Below are positions 26,216 to 36,923 of a stretch of 64,000 bases of DNA, one piece after another. The position numbers and the translations under genes were made by a program. Position 1 is the first letter of the stretch. Each line of letters begins with the position of its first letter. The notes beneath the pieces were generated by a model. That model saw nothing but the letters and a program-made list of their open reading frames with translations. It did not search any database and had not been told where the DNA came from. Source of the stretch: a bacterium (GTDB lineage Bacteria > Cyanobacteriota > Vampirovibrionia > Gastranaerophilales > Gastranaerophilaceae); NCBI GenBank assembly GCA_017480425.1, contig JAFVAR010000023.1, positions 1 to 64,000 on the forward strand, given 5' to 3'.

Positions 26216-27451
26216 TTAATAAAGCGGATATTTTTCACAAAGTTTTAATGAATCTTGTCTTAATTTTAATAAAATATCCTCGTTTTCTGAATTTTTTATT
26301 GCTTCCGCAATAATTCTTGCGACTTCCTTCATATCATCTTCTTTAAACCCTCTTGTTGTCATGGCCGCAGCTCCTAATCTGATACCGCTTGTTACAAACG
26401 GGCTTTGAGGGTCATTTGGTACCGTATTTTTATTTGCCGTAATGCCGACACGTTCCAAAACGTTTGCCATATCCTTACCTGTTTTACCGGTTTTTCTTAA
26501 ATCCAGTGTCATAAGGTGATTTTCTGTCATACCGCCAACAATATCCAAGCCGTTATCTAAAAGACCTTGTGCCATAGCTTTTGCATTCTTAACTATTTGC
26601 TGAGCATATTCTTTAAATGACGGCTGCAATGCTTCTTTTAGAGCAACTGCCTTCCCTGCAATAATATGCTCTAAAGGACCGCCCTGAATTCCCGGGAACA
26701 TTGCTTTATCAATAGCGGCTGCGTATTCTTCATCACACATAATTATACCGCCCCTGGGGCCTCTTAATGTTTTATGTGTTGTCGTGGTAACAATCTGAGC
26801 GTATCCTGCAGGGCTCGGATGTACACCGCCGGCAATAAGACCCGCAATATGTGCTATATCAGCCATGAGAATTGCACCTACTTCATCTGCAATTTCTCTG
26901 AACCTTTTAAAATCAATTATTTTAGAGTAATTACTTGCACCGCAAATAATAAGTTTCGGCTTGCTTTGAAGAGCAAGTTCTCTGACATTATCATAATCTA
27001 TACATCCGTTTTCATCTACACCATAGCTTGTAATATTAAAGTATGTACCTGAAAAATTTACCGGAGAGCCATGACTTAAGTGCCCGCCATTTGATAAATC
27101 CATGCTAAGCACACTATCTCCATGCTTAAGCAACGCAAAAAATACTGCCATATTTGCTTGTGCACCGGAGTGAGGTTGCACATTTGCATGATCCATGTGG
27201 AACAGTTCACAAGCTCTCTTTTGAGCCAGCTCCTCTATTTTATCAATAACTTCACATCCGTTATAATAACGTTTATGCGGCTTTCCTTCAGCGTATTTGT
27301 TGGTCAAAACGCTCCCGCAAGCCTCCATTACTGCAGGCGATGTAAAGTTTTCACTTGCGATAAGTTCGATAGTAGTTCTTTGTCTTTCTAATTCTTCATC
27401 AATATATTGCGCCAATTCACCATCAATTGCCCTAACTTTTTCTAAGCTCAT
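26216..27451 (-). CDS. glyA: Serine hydroxymethyltransferase
   Basis: 411 residues, full length. The PLP lysine is in [15 protein letters not shown] (about residue 228). Other family blocks are [15 protein letters not shown] near 53, the Gly-rich [12 protein letters not shown] and [13 protein letters not shown] near the C-terminus. It converts serine and tetrahydrofolate to glycine and methylene-THF, feeding one-carbon metabolism. GAGAGGAG lies just before the ATG. It lies downstream of clpC on the same strand, separated by a terminator. Confidence 0.97.
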   Translation of the reverse strand: MSLEKVRAIDGELAQYIDEELERQRTTIELIASENFTSPAVMEACGSVLTNKYAEGKPHKRYYNGCEVIDKIEELAQKRACELFHMDHANVQPHSGAQANMAVFFALLKHGDSVLSMDLSNGGHLSHGSPVNFSGTYFNITSYGVDENGCIDYDNVRELALQSKPKLIICGASNYSKIIDFKRFREIADEVGAILMADIAHIAGLIAGGVHPSPAGYAQIVTTTTHKTLRGPRGGIIMCDEEYAAAIDKAMFPGIQGGPLEHIIAGKAVALKEALQPSFKEYAQQIVKNAKAMAQGLLDNGLDIVGGMTENHLMTLDLRKTGKTGKDMANVLERVGITANKNTVPNDPQSPFVTSGIRLGAAAMTTRGFKEDDMKEVARIIAEAIKNSENEDILLKLRQDSLKLCEKYPLY

Positions 27452-27508
27452 TTTTTTCTCCTCTCACATATCTTTAAATTAATTATAGTGAAAAAACATA
27501 AGCATGGC

Positions 27509-27543
27509 AAAAGGTTGGAACATTTGTAACATTCCAACCTTTT
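27509..27543. terminator. Terminator after clpC
   Basis: AAAAGGTTGGAA (27509-27520) pairs perfectly with 27532-27543. It lies 31 bases beyond the clpC stop on the minus strand and before glyA. Confidence 0.88.
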
Positions 27544-27573
27544 ATACACCACTTTTATCAAGTTTATGCTTGT

Positions 27574-30099
27574 TTACCCTTGAACAACTTCTTCTACTTG
27601 CTTTTGAGAGGTTCCGCCTTCTTTTCGTTCAAAAACAAGTTTTTCTTTTCCTTCACCTTCTGAAGTATCAAGCTTAAGGAGAATTATATCTCCGGGCTGA
27701 TAAGCATTTGTGAGAATCTCTTCCGCAAGCTGATCTTCAATTTTCTTTTGAATCAATCTTCTCAAAGGTCTTGCACCATATGCTTCATTATATCCGTCTT
27801 TTGCAAGATAATCTTTAACTTCATCAGTAACTTCAATAGAAAGTTCTCTTTCTGAAAGTCTTTTGAATAAGTCTTTCATCATCAAATCAACGATTTGTCT
27901 GATTTCTTCCTTACTCAAATGAGAGAATACAATGATGTCGTCAATACGATTCAAAAATTCAGGCCTGAAAGCTTTTTTAAGTTCTTCATTAACTGTATCT
28001 TTAAGCTTTTCGTATTTATCTTTTTTTGCATCCTCAGCTGTTGCCGAGAAACCTAATTTACCTTGAGTTGTAATCATGCTCGCACCAACATTTGATGTCA
28101 TTATGATTATTGTATTTTTGAAGTTGATATGCTTACCTTTAGCATCTGTTAATCTTCCGTCATCAAGGATTTGAAGCAGAATGTTAAATACATCCGGGTG
28201 AGCCTTTTCAATTTCATCAAAAAGAATAACTGAATAAGGTTTCTTTCTTACAAGTTCTGACATATGCCCGCCGTCATCATAACCTACGTACCCAGGAGGA
28301 GAACCGATAAGTTTTGCTGTAGAATGTTTTTCCATAAATTCTGACATATCTACACGAATCATATTGTCTTCACTTCCAAACACAGCTTCTGCAAGTGCCT
28401 TTGCAAGTTCAGTTTTACCAACACCGGTAGGACCTGAGAAAATAAAGCTTCCGATTGGTCTGTTCGGTGATTTCAAACCGACACGGGCACGTCTGATAGC
28501 TTTTGATATAGCTACAACAGCATCAGATTGACCGATTACTCTTGCATGAAGTGTATCTTCTAGCTTTAACAGTCTTTCTGATTCACCTTCCGTAAGTTTT
28601 GTTACCGGAACACCTGTCATTGTTGCAATAACCTGTGCTACGTCTTCCTCTGTAACAGTCGGTTTATTAGCATCATTCTGGCGTCTCCACTCTTCAGAAA
28701 CCTCACGAATTCGGTCTTTCATGTTAGCTTCATCGTCACGTAGAGCAGATGCTCTTTCAAATTCCTGGTTTCTTATAGCTTCTTCTTTTTCTTTGATAAT
28801 TTCTTTTAGTTCTTTATCAAGTTCTTTTCCTTCAGGAGAAAGAGTACAAACCTTCAATCTTACTTTTGATGACGCTTCATCTATAACATCAATTGCTTTA
28901 TCCGGCAAAAATCTGTCATTTATATATTTACTTGAAAGTTTTGCTGCCGCTATAATTGCATCATCAGAAATATTTAGGTTGTGATGTTCTTCATATTTAC
29001 CTTTCAAACCTCTGATAATTTCAATTGTTTCTTCAATAGAAGGCTCCTCAATTAATACAGGTTGAAAACGTCTTTCCAGAGCGGAGTCTTTTTCAACGTA
29101 CTTCCTGTATTCATCAGAAGTTGTTGCACCGATAACTTGAAGCTCACCTCTTGAAAGAGCCGGCTTTAAAATGTTGGCTGCATCAATAGCACCTTCTGCA
29201 GCTCCAGCACCGATTAGAGTATGCATTTCATCAATTACGAGAATTACATTTCCTGCTTGCCTGATTTCATCCATAATCTTTTTAAGACGTTCTTCAAATT
29301 CGCCTCTGTACTTTGTACCTGCGATAAGCAGTCCCATATCGAGTTGAACTATTTTTTTATCTTCCAAAATATCAGGGACTTCGTTATTTACAATTCTAAT
29401 CGCAAGACCTTCTGCGACTGCTGTTTTACCAACGCCCGGTTCACCAAGCAGCACAGGGTTGTTTTTTGTTCTTCTTGCCAAGATTTGAATAACACGTTCT
29501 ATTTCCTTTTCACGGCCTACTACAGGATCCAATCTCATCTCTGAAGCAGCCAACGTTAAATCCGTTCCATACTCATCAAGGCTTGGTGTCTTAACTTTGT
29601 TAGCTGAAGAAGACGATGAAGAAGAACTTGAACCGCTTCCCACACCTGAACCTGCTGTTGGCTTTGAATCTCCAAGCATTTTTACTACATTACTTCTTAC
29701 TTTATTTAAATCTACTCCTAGATTTTCCAATACTCTTGCAGCAACACCTTCTCCTTCACGGATAAGCCCTAAAAGCAAGTGTTCTGTTCCAATGTAGTTG
29801 TGCCCGAGTTGTCTTGCTTCATCCCAAGATAATTCCAAAACTCTTTTTGCTCTTGGAGTAAAAGGAATCTCAACAGCAACAAAGCCAGAACCTCTGCCTA
29901 TAATTTTTTCCACTTCTACTCTCGCATCTTTAAGGTTAACCCCCATTGATTTTAGAGTTTTTGCCGCAATACCGGTTCCTTCGCCAATCAAACCAAGCAG
30001 CACCTGTTCTGTACCGACAAAGTTGTGACCAAGACGTCTGGCTTCTTCCTGTGCGAGCATTATAACCTTAATCGCCTTTTCTGTAAAACGTTCGAACAT
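27574..30099 (-). CDS. clpC: ATP-dependent Clp protease ATP-binding subunit ClpC
   Basis: 841 residues. Two Clp_N repeats (1-145), a Ser-rich linker ([12 protein letters not shown]), AAA domain 1 with GEPGVGKT, a middle domain with a UVR motif ([19 protein letters not shown]), AAA domain 2 with GPTGVGKT, and a ClpP-docking loop GKLGFS. The UVR insert and overall order fit ClpC of cyanobacteria, plastids and Gram-positives and not ClpA or ClpB. It unfolds proteins for ClpP; no clpP is in the window. AGAGGA precedes the ATG, with the promoter at 30142-30170 further up. Confidence 0.97.
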   Translation of the reverse strand: MFERFTEKAIKVIMLAQEEARRLGHNFVGTEQVLLGLIGEGTGIAAKTLKSMGVNLKDARVEVEKIIGRGSGFVAVEIPFTPRAKRVLELSWDEARQLGHNYIGTEHLLLGLIREGEGVAARVLENLGVDLNKVRSNVVKMLGDSKPTAGSGVGSGSSSSSSSSSANKVKTPSLDEYGTDLTLAASEMRLDPVVGREKEIERVIQILARRTKNNPVLLGEPGVGKTAVAEGLAIRIVNNEVPDILEDKKIVQLDMGLLIAGTKYRGEFEERLKKIMDEIRQAGNVILVIDEMHTLIGAGAAEGAIDAANILKPALSRGELQVIGATTSDEYRKYVEKDSALERRFQPVLIEEPSIEETIEIIRGLKGKYEEHHNLNISDDAIIAAAKLSSKYINDRFLPDKAIDVIDEASSKVRLKVCTLSPEGKELDKELKEIIKEKEEAIRNQEFERASALRDDEANMKDRIREVSEEWRRQNDANKPTVTEEDVAQVIATMTGVPVTKLTEGESERLLKLEDTLHARVIGQSDAVVAISKAIRRARVGLKSPNRPIGSFIFSGPTGVGKTELAKALAEAVFGSEDNMIRVDMSEFMEKHSTAKLIGSPPGYVGYDDGGHMSELVRKKPYSVILFDEIEKAHPDVFNILLQILDDGRLTDAKGKHINFKNTIIIMTSNVGASMITTQGKLGFSATAEDAKKDKYEKLKDTVNEELKKAFRPEFLNRIDDIIVFSHLSKEEIRQIVDLMMKDLFKRLSERELSIEVTDEVKDYLAKDGYNEAYGARPLRRLIQKKIEDQLAEEILTNAYQPGDIILLKLDTSEGEGKEKLVFERKEGGTSQKQVEEVVQG

Positions 30100-30141
30100 T
30101 AATAAAAATCCTCTTCTTAAAATACGTATTTATCTTAACTA

Positions 30142-30170
30142 ATTCTACACAAAATATGCTTAAATTTCAA
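30142..30170 (-). promoter_or_regulatory. Promoter of clpC
   Basis: On the minus strand, TTGAAA (30165-30170) and TAGAAT (30142-30147) are 17 bp apart, about 40 bases before the clpC start. No CtsR-like or HrcA-like operator was seen around it. Confidence 0.6.
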
Positions 30171-30211
30171 GGGGTTAGCCGAATTTAACTTAGCAGGCAT
30201 TTGGTGTAATT

Positions 30212-30841
30212 TTATTTTATATTAGGAAATGCAAAAATCGTTCCGTCTGTTTCTCTCCACTTAAGATAACCCGTTTTGGGAACTTTATCCAAGTCATATA
30301 CGGAAACAAGCGCCCAGTTACCTCTTACTGCAGTTAACTTTATTTGTTTTACGTAATTTAATTTACCTACGTTTTGAGACAAATCTTCAGGGCGAGAGTG
30401 CAAAATATCAACTTCATCAGGCGAATCCTTAAACAATCTCAATCCGTATTTTCTGCCGTATAAATTGTAGAAACTAATCCAAGGTTGGAATTGCATCCTG
30501 TCTTCAGTCTGCACCCATCCTTTAAGTCCTTGAGTTTTGTTGTATATTATCTCTACCCAGTCGTCATCGCCAATATCAGAAACATAGAGCATTCCCAGTT
30601 TTCTCTCATTTATTAAAAGCGCAAATACTCCATCAGGCATTGTTTCTGGTTTATATGAAAAGTCAAACTCTTTAATTATTTGCGATTCTGTAGATGGTTC
30701 TGAATACACAGTAAGTTTTTCACCTGTTTGATATACCCCTATGGCATTTTTGGGTACGTTATTTGTATAATAAGGCGCAGTATCTGCAAAAATAGGTATT
30801 GCTAAAAATAAACATATTATCGCTAAAAAAATCTTTTTCAT
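30212..30841 (-). CDS. Secreted protein with SH3-like domains
   Basis: 209 residues from the ATG ending at 30841, which has GAGGGA in front; an in-frame ATG upstream (30898) lacks one. A signal peptide (KIFLAIICLFLAIPIFA) is followed by two SH3b-like segments, one at GVYQTGEKLTVYSEPSTES with a W in GLKGWVQTE, the other near KLTAVRGNWALVSVYD and TGYLKWRE. Such domains usually bind cell wall or peptides in the periplasm. The gene lies 59 bp after pheT on the same strand and may be cotranscribed. No catalytic domain is seen. Confidence 0.75.
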   Translation of the reverse strand: MKKIFLAIICLFLAIPIFADTAPYYTNNVPKNAIGVYQTGEKLTVYSEPSTESQIIKEFDFSYKPETMPDGVFALLINERKLGMLYVSDIGDDDWVEIIYNKTQGLKGWVQTEDRMQFQPWISFYNLYGRKYGLRLFKDSPDEVDILHSRPEDLSQNVGKLNYVKQIKLTAVRGNWALVSVYDLDKVPKTGYLKWRETDGTIFAFPNIK

Positions 30842-30900
30842 ATATTCCCTCTGTAGTATTTTATAATAACATAACGATTTTGTCGCCAATATGTTCAAAA

Positions 30901-33375
30901 TTATTCTCTGAAAGATAAGTCAGGAAGTGATTTTTTGAGTACGGAGCGAACATTCGCCATTTGAGTTTCAATCGCTTCATCAGTCATTGTGTTATTTGAA
31001 TCTTGCATTTTAATTCTAAGGGCAATAGACTTAAACCCTTCCTGTACGTGCTCACCTTGGTATACGTCAAATACGTCACACCCATTAAATATATTATTTG
31101 CAACACCTTTTTTAACTATTTTTTCCAGTTCATCCCAAGTTGTTGTGTTCGGGACAATAACCGCTAAATCCCTCTGCACTTCAGGGAACTGCGGTAATTT
31201 TTTGAATCTTACTGTTGATTCGTTTACTGCTCCTATTATCATATTTAGATCGAGTTTAAACAAATATGCATCTTGATTTAATTTAAGTTTTGTTTTAAGT
31301 TCAGGATGAACTTCACCATAGTACCCGACAACTTCGGGTTGTTTGCCCAAAAGTGTGAGCACTGCTGTCTTATATGGATGTAAGCACTTGTGTGATTCAG
31401 CAAGCGAAGAATCAGCAAGCAGAGATAATTTAATTCTTTTTGTAAGTCCGAGTTCTTCAAGAACCTTATCTACAATGCCTTTTACCGTATAAAAATCAAC
31501 TTTTCCCGTGCATTGCCATAATGATTTTTGGATATTTCCTGTTATGATTCCTGCAAGAGTAAGAGTTTCTTTTACCCCTGAATTTTTTTCATCAGCAGGA
31601 GCTACTTTAAGGTAACTTCGTCCTATTTCATATCCCCAAAAATCTTTTTGCCCGTTATCATAATTATATTTCATGCAGTTTAAAAGAGATGCCATTAGTG
31701 TTTGACGTAACATTGCAAAATCTTCTGATGCAGGATTTTCAACGTAAATTGCATTCTCTTTGTCAAATGTCATGTTAAATTGTTTGAGCAGCGGTTCACC
31801 AATAAGTGAAGAAGTCTGCATTTCATTAAGTCCTGAACCTCTCATAATATTATGAATTCTGCTCATAACTCTTTCCGCCGGAGAAATTTCAGCAGTACTT
31901 GTCTTGTTAGGCAGCGTAGGAGTAATTTTATCGTATCCGTTAATTCTTGCAATTTCTTCAATCAAATCAACTTCTCTTGTAACATCATCGGCTCTGAATG
32001 ACGGAACTTCAACTTTGCTTGCCGCATCATTTTTGCCAAGAATTTTAAATCCCAGTCTTTCAAGAATATTCAAACACTTGTCAACTTCTATTTCACAACC
32101 TAAAATTCTTTTTATTTGCGCATAACGAAGAGTTATGTTTATTGATTCAGGTTTGTCATCTCCCGTTTCAACAAACCCCTCAAAATTTGCACCTGCATAT
32201 TCTTTTAACAATTCAACAGCTCTCATTAAACCTTTGTGAACGGCTTTAATATCAATTCCTCTTTCATACCTTGCACAAGCATCAGAACGATAACCAACGC
32301 TTCTTGAACTTTTTCTGTTAGATTGAGGTGTAAAATATGCTGCTTCAAGTGCTATATTTTTTGTATTTTCGTCAATTTCTGAATTATTACCTCCAAACAC
32401 ACCGCCTAAGCATACCGGTTCGCTTTGTTTTGAAATCACAACAGTATCTGTTGTAAGAGTTCTCTCCACCTCATCTAATGTGATGAGCTTTTCACCTTCT
32501 TTTGCTCTTCTTACACATAAGTATCCGCTTAATTTGTCATAATCAAATGCATGCAAAGGAGTACCAAATTCAAGCATAACATAATTTGTAATATCTACAA
32601 CATTATTTATAGCTCTTATTCCTGAAGCTCTCAATCGCTTTTGCATCCATTCCGGAGAGGATGCTATTTTAATATCTTTTAATATTACTACAGAATAATA
32701 TTTGCATACATCTATATCTTTTATTTCTACTTTGAAATCCGCATTTCCTGAAATTGGTTTAAGCTCAGGGGTTTTCATCGGTCTGTTAAATAGTGCGCTT
32801 AATTCTCTTGCTATGCCTATAACAGACATTTGGTCACCTCTGTTTGCTGTCGGAGCTGTATGAATAATGTAATCTTTTTCAAAACCGAGAACATCTTCCA
32901 CGTTCAGTCCTAATCCGATATTGGGGAATATTCGGTTTAAGATTAAAATTCCGTCTTCTTCCTGATAATTTCTGTCAGCAACGCCAAGTTCATCATCAGA
33001 GCACAACATCCCTTGAGACTCTACTCCCCTGATTGTAGCAGGAGTAAGCTCAAATTGTTCACCTGTTTTTCTGTCCAAAACTTTACTTCCGACTGATGCA
33101 TACGGAATTATCTGTCCTACTTCAATATTTTGACCTCCGCAAACAACAGTTTTTATTTCTTTTCCTGTATTAACTGTTACTAGGTGTAATCGATCTGAAT
33201 TTGGGTGTGCATCTATTTTTTCAATCTTTGCCGTAATTATATTTGTAAATTGCGGTTTTATTTCTTCTATTTCTTCAACTTCAAGACCGCTCATAGTAAG
33301 TTCATGAGCAATTTGCGCTACATCTATATCCTTTAAATCAACTAATTCATTCAACCAGTTTAATGAAACTTGCAT
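30901..33375 (-). CDS. pheT: Phenylalanine--tRNA ligase beta subunit
   Basis: 824 residues, normal for bacterial PheT. It has the N-terminal EMAP/tRNA-binding domain (ITAKIEKIDAHPNSDRLH), the B3/B4 editing domain (GTPLHAFDYDKLSG), the B5 domain (ITLRYAQIKRILG), a class II-like core and a C-terminal FDX-ACB domain (FKKLPQFPEVQRDLAVIV). It works as an (alpha-beta)2 tetramer; pheS is not in the window, so the two subunits are either separated or pheS lies elsewhere. GGAGAGG precedes the ATG. Confidence 0.97.
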   Translation of the reverse strand: MQVSLNWLNELVDLKDIDVAQIAHELTMSGLEVEEIEEIKPQFTNIITAKIEKIDAHPNSDRLHLVTVNTGKEIKTVVCGGQNIEVGQIIPYASVGSKVLDRKTGEQFELTPATIRGVESQGMLCSDDELGVADRNYQEEDGILILNRIFPNIGLGLNVEDVLGFEKDYIIHTAPTANRGDQMSVIGIARELSALFNRPMKTPELKPISGNADFKVEIKDIDVCKYYSVVILKDIKIASSPEWMQKRLRASGIRAINNVVDITNYVMLEFGTPLHAFDYDKLSGYLCVRRAKEGEKLITLDEVERTLTTDTVVISKQSEPVCLGGVFGGNNSEIDENTKNIALEAAYFTPQSNRKSSRSVGYRSDACARYERGIDIKAVHKGLMRAVELLKEYAGANFEGFVETGDDKPESINITLRYAQIKRILGCEIEVDKCLNILERLGFKILGKNDAASKVEVPSFRADDVTREVDLIEEIARINGYDKITPTLPNKTSTAEISPAERVMSRIHNIMRGSGLNEMQTSSLIGEPLLKQFNMTFDKENAIYVENPASEDFAMLRQTLMASLLNCMKYNYDNGQKDFWGYEIGRSYLKVAPADEKNSGVKETLTLAGIITGNIQKSLWQCTGKVDFYTVKGIVDKVLEELGLTKRIKLSLLADSSLAESHKCLHPYKTAVLTLLGKQPEVVGYYGEVHPELKTKLKLNQDAYLFKLDLNMIIGAVNESTVRFKKLPQFPEVQRDLAVIVPNTTTWDELEKIVKKGVANNIFNGCDVFDVYQGEHVQEGFKSIALRIKMQDSNNTMTDEAIETQMANVRSVLKKSLPDLSFRE

Positions 33376-33448
33376 TTTATACCTCTCCTTTTCACTTAAA
33401 ATATTATATTACAAAAATTTTAAGTGAAATAGAGTTATAAATAAAGAT

Positions 33449-34300
33449 TTAAATTATGCTTTTTTTCAATCTTTCAGAACGGCTCTCGCTAAGCAGGTGT
33501 TTCAATTTCATAATAGCTTGTGCGTGCAATTGAGAAATTCTTGATTCTGAAACGTTGATTGCATCTCCTATATCTTTTAGTTTCATGTTTTCGTGGTAGT
33601 AAAGTACCATTATAGTTCGTTCACGCTCAGGTAAACGCATTAATGCTTCTTCCAATTCTTTTTTTACATCCTTTTCTTCAAGTTGTTCATGTGGTTCTAA
33701 CGCATTTTGATCTTGAATTGTATCAATAATTTCAATATCCCCTTCCGTAGAACCTTTTTTATCATAAATTGAGGTTAAAGTTGTATCATCAGACAATAAC
33801 TGTTCGACTTTTTCTTTTTCTATACCCAAATAATTTGCAATTTCAGCATTTGTTGCAGCTCTGCCGAATTTTGCTTTTAATTCATCCTGAGCTTCTTTAA
33901 CATCTCGAATTTTTTTTCTGACACTTCGGGGTAAAAAGTCTTGAGAACGAATCTTATCAATAATATTTCCCCTGATTCTTACCAGTGCATAAGTTTCAAA
34001 TCTTGCACCAATCTTTGGTGTAAATTTTTCTACGGCATCAATAAGACCTTCTACGCCATAGCTTGATATATCTTCATACGAAAACGTTGGCGGCAATGCA
34101 ACTTTTACACGACCTACAACATATTTTGTTAAATATATATACTGCAAAATAAGAGCATCACGGAGTGCCTTGTTGTCGTGGTCTTCAAAATATTTTTCCC
34201 ACATTTCTCTAAGCTCTTCATTTGAAACTCTTTTTATATTGCTGTATGATGATATATCTTGTTCGTCCATCCCGAATGTCCCAATGTACGTCTTTAACAT
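33449..34300 (-). CDS. RNA polymerase sigma factor, FliA/WhiG family
   Basis: 283 residues, or 273 from an internal ATG ending at 34270 that has GGGA upstream and is my preferred start. Region 2 (ALRDALILQYIYLTKYVVGRV to FETYALVRIRGNIIDKIRSQDF) with the LPRSVRKK continuation is characteristic of the sigma-28 group (FliA, SigD, WhiG). Region 3 (TNAEIANYLGIEKEKVEQLL) and region 4 (LKDIGDAINVSESRISQLHAQA) follow. In this group it controls flagella, chemotaxis or development. No flagellar gene or anti-sigma FlgM is nearby, so the regulon is unknown. Confidence 0.9.
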   Translation of the reverse strand: MLKTYIGTFGMDEQDISSYSNIKRVSNEELREMWEKYFEDHDNKALRDALILQYIYLTKYVVGRVKVALPPTFSYEDISSYGVEGLIDAVEKFTPKIGARFETYALVRIRGNIIDKIRSQDFLPRSVRKKIRDVKEAQDELKAKFGRAATNAEIANYLGIEKEKVEQLLSDDTTLTSIYDKKGSTEGDIEIIDTIQDQNALEPHEQLEEKDVKKELEEALMRLPERERTIMVLYYHENMKLKDIGDAINVSESRISQLHAQAIMKLKHLLSESRSERLKKSII

Positions 34301-34430
34301 TGTAACGTTTTATTAAGAAATCGTTATCATATATTTGGATGAAATCTCAAATTATTGCTAAACTCGGCATCACCATTGTGTCGGATATAAAAATTTATAG
34401 TGCATTGTAAATTATTAGCGGAGGATTTTT

Positions 34431-35027
34431 ATGTGTCGTCGAATATTAATTTGTCTAGCATTATTTGCATACACCTTTTTTAACGGAGATGTTCAAGCAG
34501 AAAAAGTCATAAGAACTCAATCTCCGTACTTTAGTAACTACACTCCATATCGTCAAAACCACAGACATCCCAGGGTTGCAATGTACAACAGCGGAGCGTT
34601 TAATTATGGAAATTTTACCGATATGAGCGCATTAGAAAAATATGCGTTCAACAAAAATTATTACGGAGAAAGTAATTTAAGAAGACTGCAAAGACTTGAA
34701 AGTTTAGCATTTGGTGCAATTCAGCAGGGTAATTTTGATTCAAGATACGAAAAAGTAAAAGAAGCGATTCTTTCAAGACCGCAAAATACTACAAAAACAT
34801 CAGTCCTGAGAAGTATAAGCAATTATTTCGCAGGGCAGCTTACAGGGTTTGAACCTCCTATTAATGGCTATTATGCTGGTGATTTTCAGAACTCTCAATT
34901 TTATGATAACTTGCCATCAAATTACGGCAGAACAATAAATGATTATTCAAGAAGTCCTTGGGGAAGCAGATATGGAACGTACAATTATGGAAGTGGGTCC
35001 GGCACAGGAATCCAGATACTGGATTAA
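34431..35027 (+). CDS. Secreted protein with LE/RL repeat typical of the lineage
   Basis: 198 residues with a signal peptide (ILICLALFAYTFFNGDVQA). Residues 64-113 carry a helical repeat, SALEKYAFNKNYYGES then LRRLQRLESLAFGAIQQ, of the pattern (L-E-x3-F/Y-x-K ... R-L-x-R-L-E-x-L-x-FG), which I associate with exported proteins of cyanobacteria and Melainabacteria. The C-terminus is Tyr/Gly/Ser-rich and probably disordered. Function unknown. GGAGG lies before the ATG. It is divergent from the sigma factor gene. Confidence 0.7.
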   Translation: MCRRILICLALFAYTFFNGDVQAEKVIRTQSPYFSNYTPYRQNHRHPRVAMYNSGAFNYGNFTDMSALEKYAFNKNYYGESNLRRLQRLESLAFGAIQQGNFDSRYEKVKEAILSRPQNTTKTSVLRSISNYFAGQLTGFEPPINGYYAGDFQNSQFYDNLPSNYGRTINDYSRSPWGSRYGTYNYGSGSGTGIQILD

Positions 35028-35066
35028 AATATTTATATGTATTAAATTTATGATACAATCACATGT

Positions 35067-36074
35067 ATGAAAATAGGACAAATATACAAAATTCATTCGG
35101 ATTTTTACTATGTTAAATCAGATAATGAGCTTTACGAGTGCAAATTGCGTGAAGTTATAAAAAAGTCCAAGCAAGCTGTGTATGTCGGTGATTTTGTTGA
35201 ATTTGAAAATGGTGCAATTGAAAAAATTTTAGAGAGAAAAAATTATATCCAAAGACCTTCTGTTGCAAATATAGATCAAGTAATTATTATAACTGCGGTA
35301 AAAGAACCGGAATTAAATTTTTCTCAACTTAACAGATACATAGCTTTTGCTAAATATCATAAGATTAATGCCGTTCTATGCTTTAACAAGAATGATTTGT
35401 CATCTGACGATTCGGTTATTGAAAAAGTATTCTCAATATATGAGCCACTTGGATACGATATTTTATTTACTTCTGCGCTTGAAGGTTATGGAGTTGAAGA
35501 ATTTAAAAAGATTCTGAAAGGAAAGACATCTGTTTTGTGCGGAGCATCAGGTGTAGGGAAATCGAGTCTTATTAATTCTGTATCCGGATTGAAGCTAAGA
35601 ACAAAAGACGTTAGTGAAAAAACTCTTAGAGGAACTCATACAACAAGACACTGCGAAATTATTGATTTGGGCAAGAATGCAAGAATAATCGATACCCCCG
35701 GATTCAGTAATCTTAAATTTGATTTTATATTACCGATTGATGTCGATACATTATTTCCTGAAATTTACATTCACAAAAAAAACTGTAAATTCCAAGATTG
35801 TTTGCACATAAATGAAACCGGATGTGCAGTAAAAGAGAATATCAATAAGATTGATGAAACAAGATATAGAAGTTACGTTGAATTTGTCGAAGAGGCAAAA
35901 ATATATAAAGAAAAAGTTAAGTATCAAGGTACAAAGACTGAGAGTGCGCATAAGAAAAAGAATGATGAAATTACTGTCAAAATAAGCTCCCGCAAGCGTC
36001 AGAGAGCAAGAAATACAAGAAGACAAGCGATTTATAAGGATATAGATAATGAAGAATTTAATAAAGATTATTAA
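35067..36074 (+). CDS. rsgA: Ribosome small-subunit GTPase RsgA (YjeQ/YloQ)
   Basis: 335 residues. The N-terminal OB domain is followed by a circularly permuted GTPase: NKNDLS (G4, near 111), then GASGVGKSSLIN (G1) near 160, DTPGFS (G3) near 214. The zinc knuckle follows as C-x4-C-x-H-x5-C (CKFQDCLHINETGC). After it there is an unusual Lys/Arg-rich tail of about 50 residues (YKEKVKYQGT ... SRKRQRARNTRRQ). The enzyme helps 30S subunits mature. The ispA start lies 26 bases inside its end, so the genes are coupled. Confidence 0.95.
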   Translation: MKIGQIYKIHSDFYYVKSDNELYECKLREVIKKSKQAVYVGDFVEFENGAIEKILERKNYIQRPSVANIDQVIIITAVKEPELNFSQLNRYIAFAKYHKINAVLCFNKNDLSSDDSVIEKVFSIYEPLGYDILFTSALEGYGVEEFKKILKGKTSVLCGASGVGKSSLINSVSGLKLRTKDVSEKTLRGTHTTRHCEIIDLGKNARIIDTPGFSNLKFDFILPIDVDTLFPEIYIHKKNCKFQDCLHINETGCAVKENINKIDETRYRSYVEFVEEAKIYKEKVKYQGTKTESAHKKKNDEITVKISSRKRQRARNTRRQAIYKDIDNEEFNKDY

Positions 36075-36915
36075 TGAGAGTTTGGATGAGTACATGCCAA
36101 TTATTTATCCGGAAGAAATTTTTAAAGCTATGAAGTATACCCTCATGCTTCCGGGGAAAAGACTCAGACCTGTTATGTGCTTGGAAACGGCAAGAATTTT
36201 GGGTTGTGACATAAAAAAAGTATTGCCGAGTGCATGCGCTATAGAAATGCTGCACGTCCAAAGTCTTATACATGATGATTTGCCTTGCATGGATAATGAT
36301 GATTTCCGAAGAGGGAAACCATCTAATCACAAAGTATTCGGGGAAGCAAATGCAATCCTTGCAGGAGACGCACTTCTTACATTTGCACCTCAGCTTATAA
36401 TTGAAAAATCTACGGATTTATCTGCAACACAAATAGTCAGAATAATACATGAATTTACAAAATTCGGCGGTGCATACGGACTTATAGCAGGTCAAGTGGT
36501 AGATATTGAGTCTGAAGGCGGTAAACTTGTAAAATCTCCTGAAGAAACATTAGATTTTATTCACTTAAATAAAACAGCGGTCCTATTCCGACTTGCAGTT
36601 AGAATAGGTGCTATTGCTGCAGGCGCAGATGATTCAGTTACTAATGAATTTGATGTTTTTGCAAAAAAATTCGGCTTAGCTTTTCAAATTTATGATGACA
36701 TTATGGATGAAATTTCATCTTTTGAAGAATTAGGCAAGACTACAGGCAAAGACAAAGCGTCAGGAAAGCTTACATATGTATCATTGTACGGGTTAGAATC
36801 TGCAAAGAAAAAATTTAATTATTTGATTAATGATTGTTATGATATAATTGATAAGTACAATTCCGAAATATTTAATGAAATTTTGGATAAACTTAAGACC
36901 AGAATAGAGAGTTAG
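36049..36915 (+). CDS. ispA: Polyprenyl diphosphate synthase (farnesyl/geranylgeranyl type)
   Basis: 288 residues. The first Asp-rich motif is LIHDDLPCMDNDDFRRGKP, with the longer DDxxxxD of bacterial FPP/GGPP synthases; the second is IYDDIMDE. GKRLRP near residue 37 and the LIAGQVVDIESEG block are also present. It condenses IPP with allylic diphosphates made by the MEP pathway (ispF at 43743). Product length cannot be fixed by eye. It overlaps rsgA by 26 bases and is followed 8 bases later by the PAP2-like gene, which may dephosphorylate related lipids. Confidence 0.93.
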   Translation: MKNLIKIINESLDEYMPIIYPEEIFKAMKYTLMLPGKRLRPVMCLETARILGCDIKKVLPSACAIEMLHVQSLIHDDLPCMDNDDFRRGKPSNHKVFGEANAILAGDALLTFAPQLIIEKSTDLSATQIVRIIHEFTKFGGAYGLIAGQVVDIESEGGKLVKSPEETLDFIHLNKTAVLFRLAVRIGAIAAGADDSVTNEFDVFAKKFGLAFQIYDDIMDEISSFEELGKTTGKDKASGKLTYVSLYGLESAKKKFNYLINDCYDIIDKYNSEIFNEILDKLKTRIES

Positions 36916-36923
36916 GAGATTTA

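Noticed and set aside
26216-27573. Glycine riboswitch before glyA
   Set aside because: The region upstream of glyA is about 120 bp and contains only the clpC terminator and a ribosome site; no aptamer-like pairs were seen.
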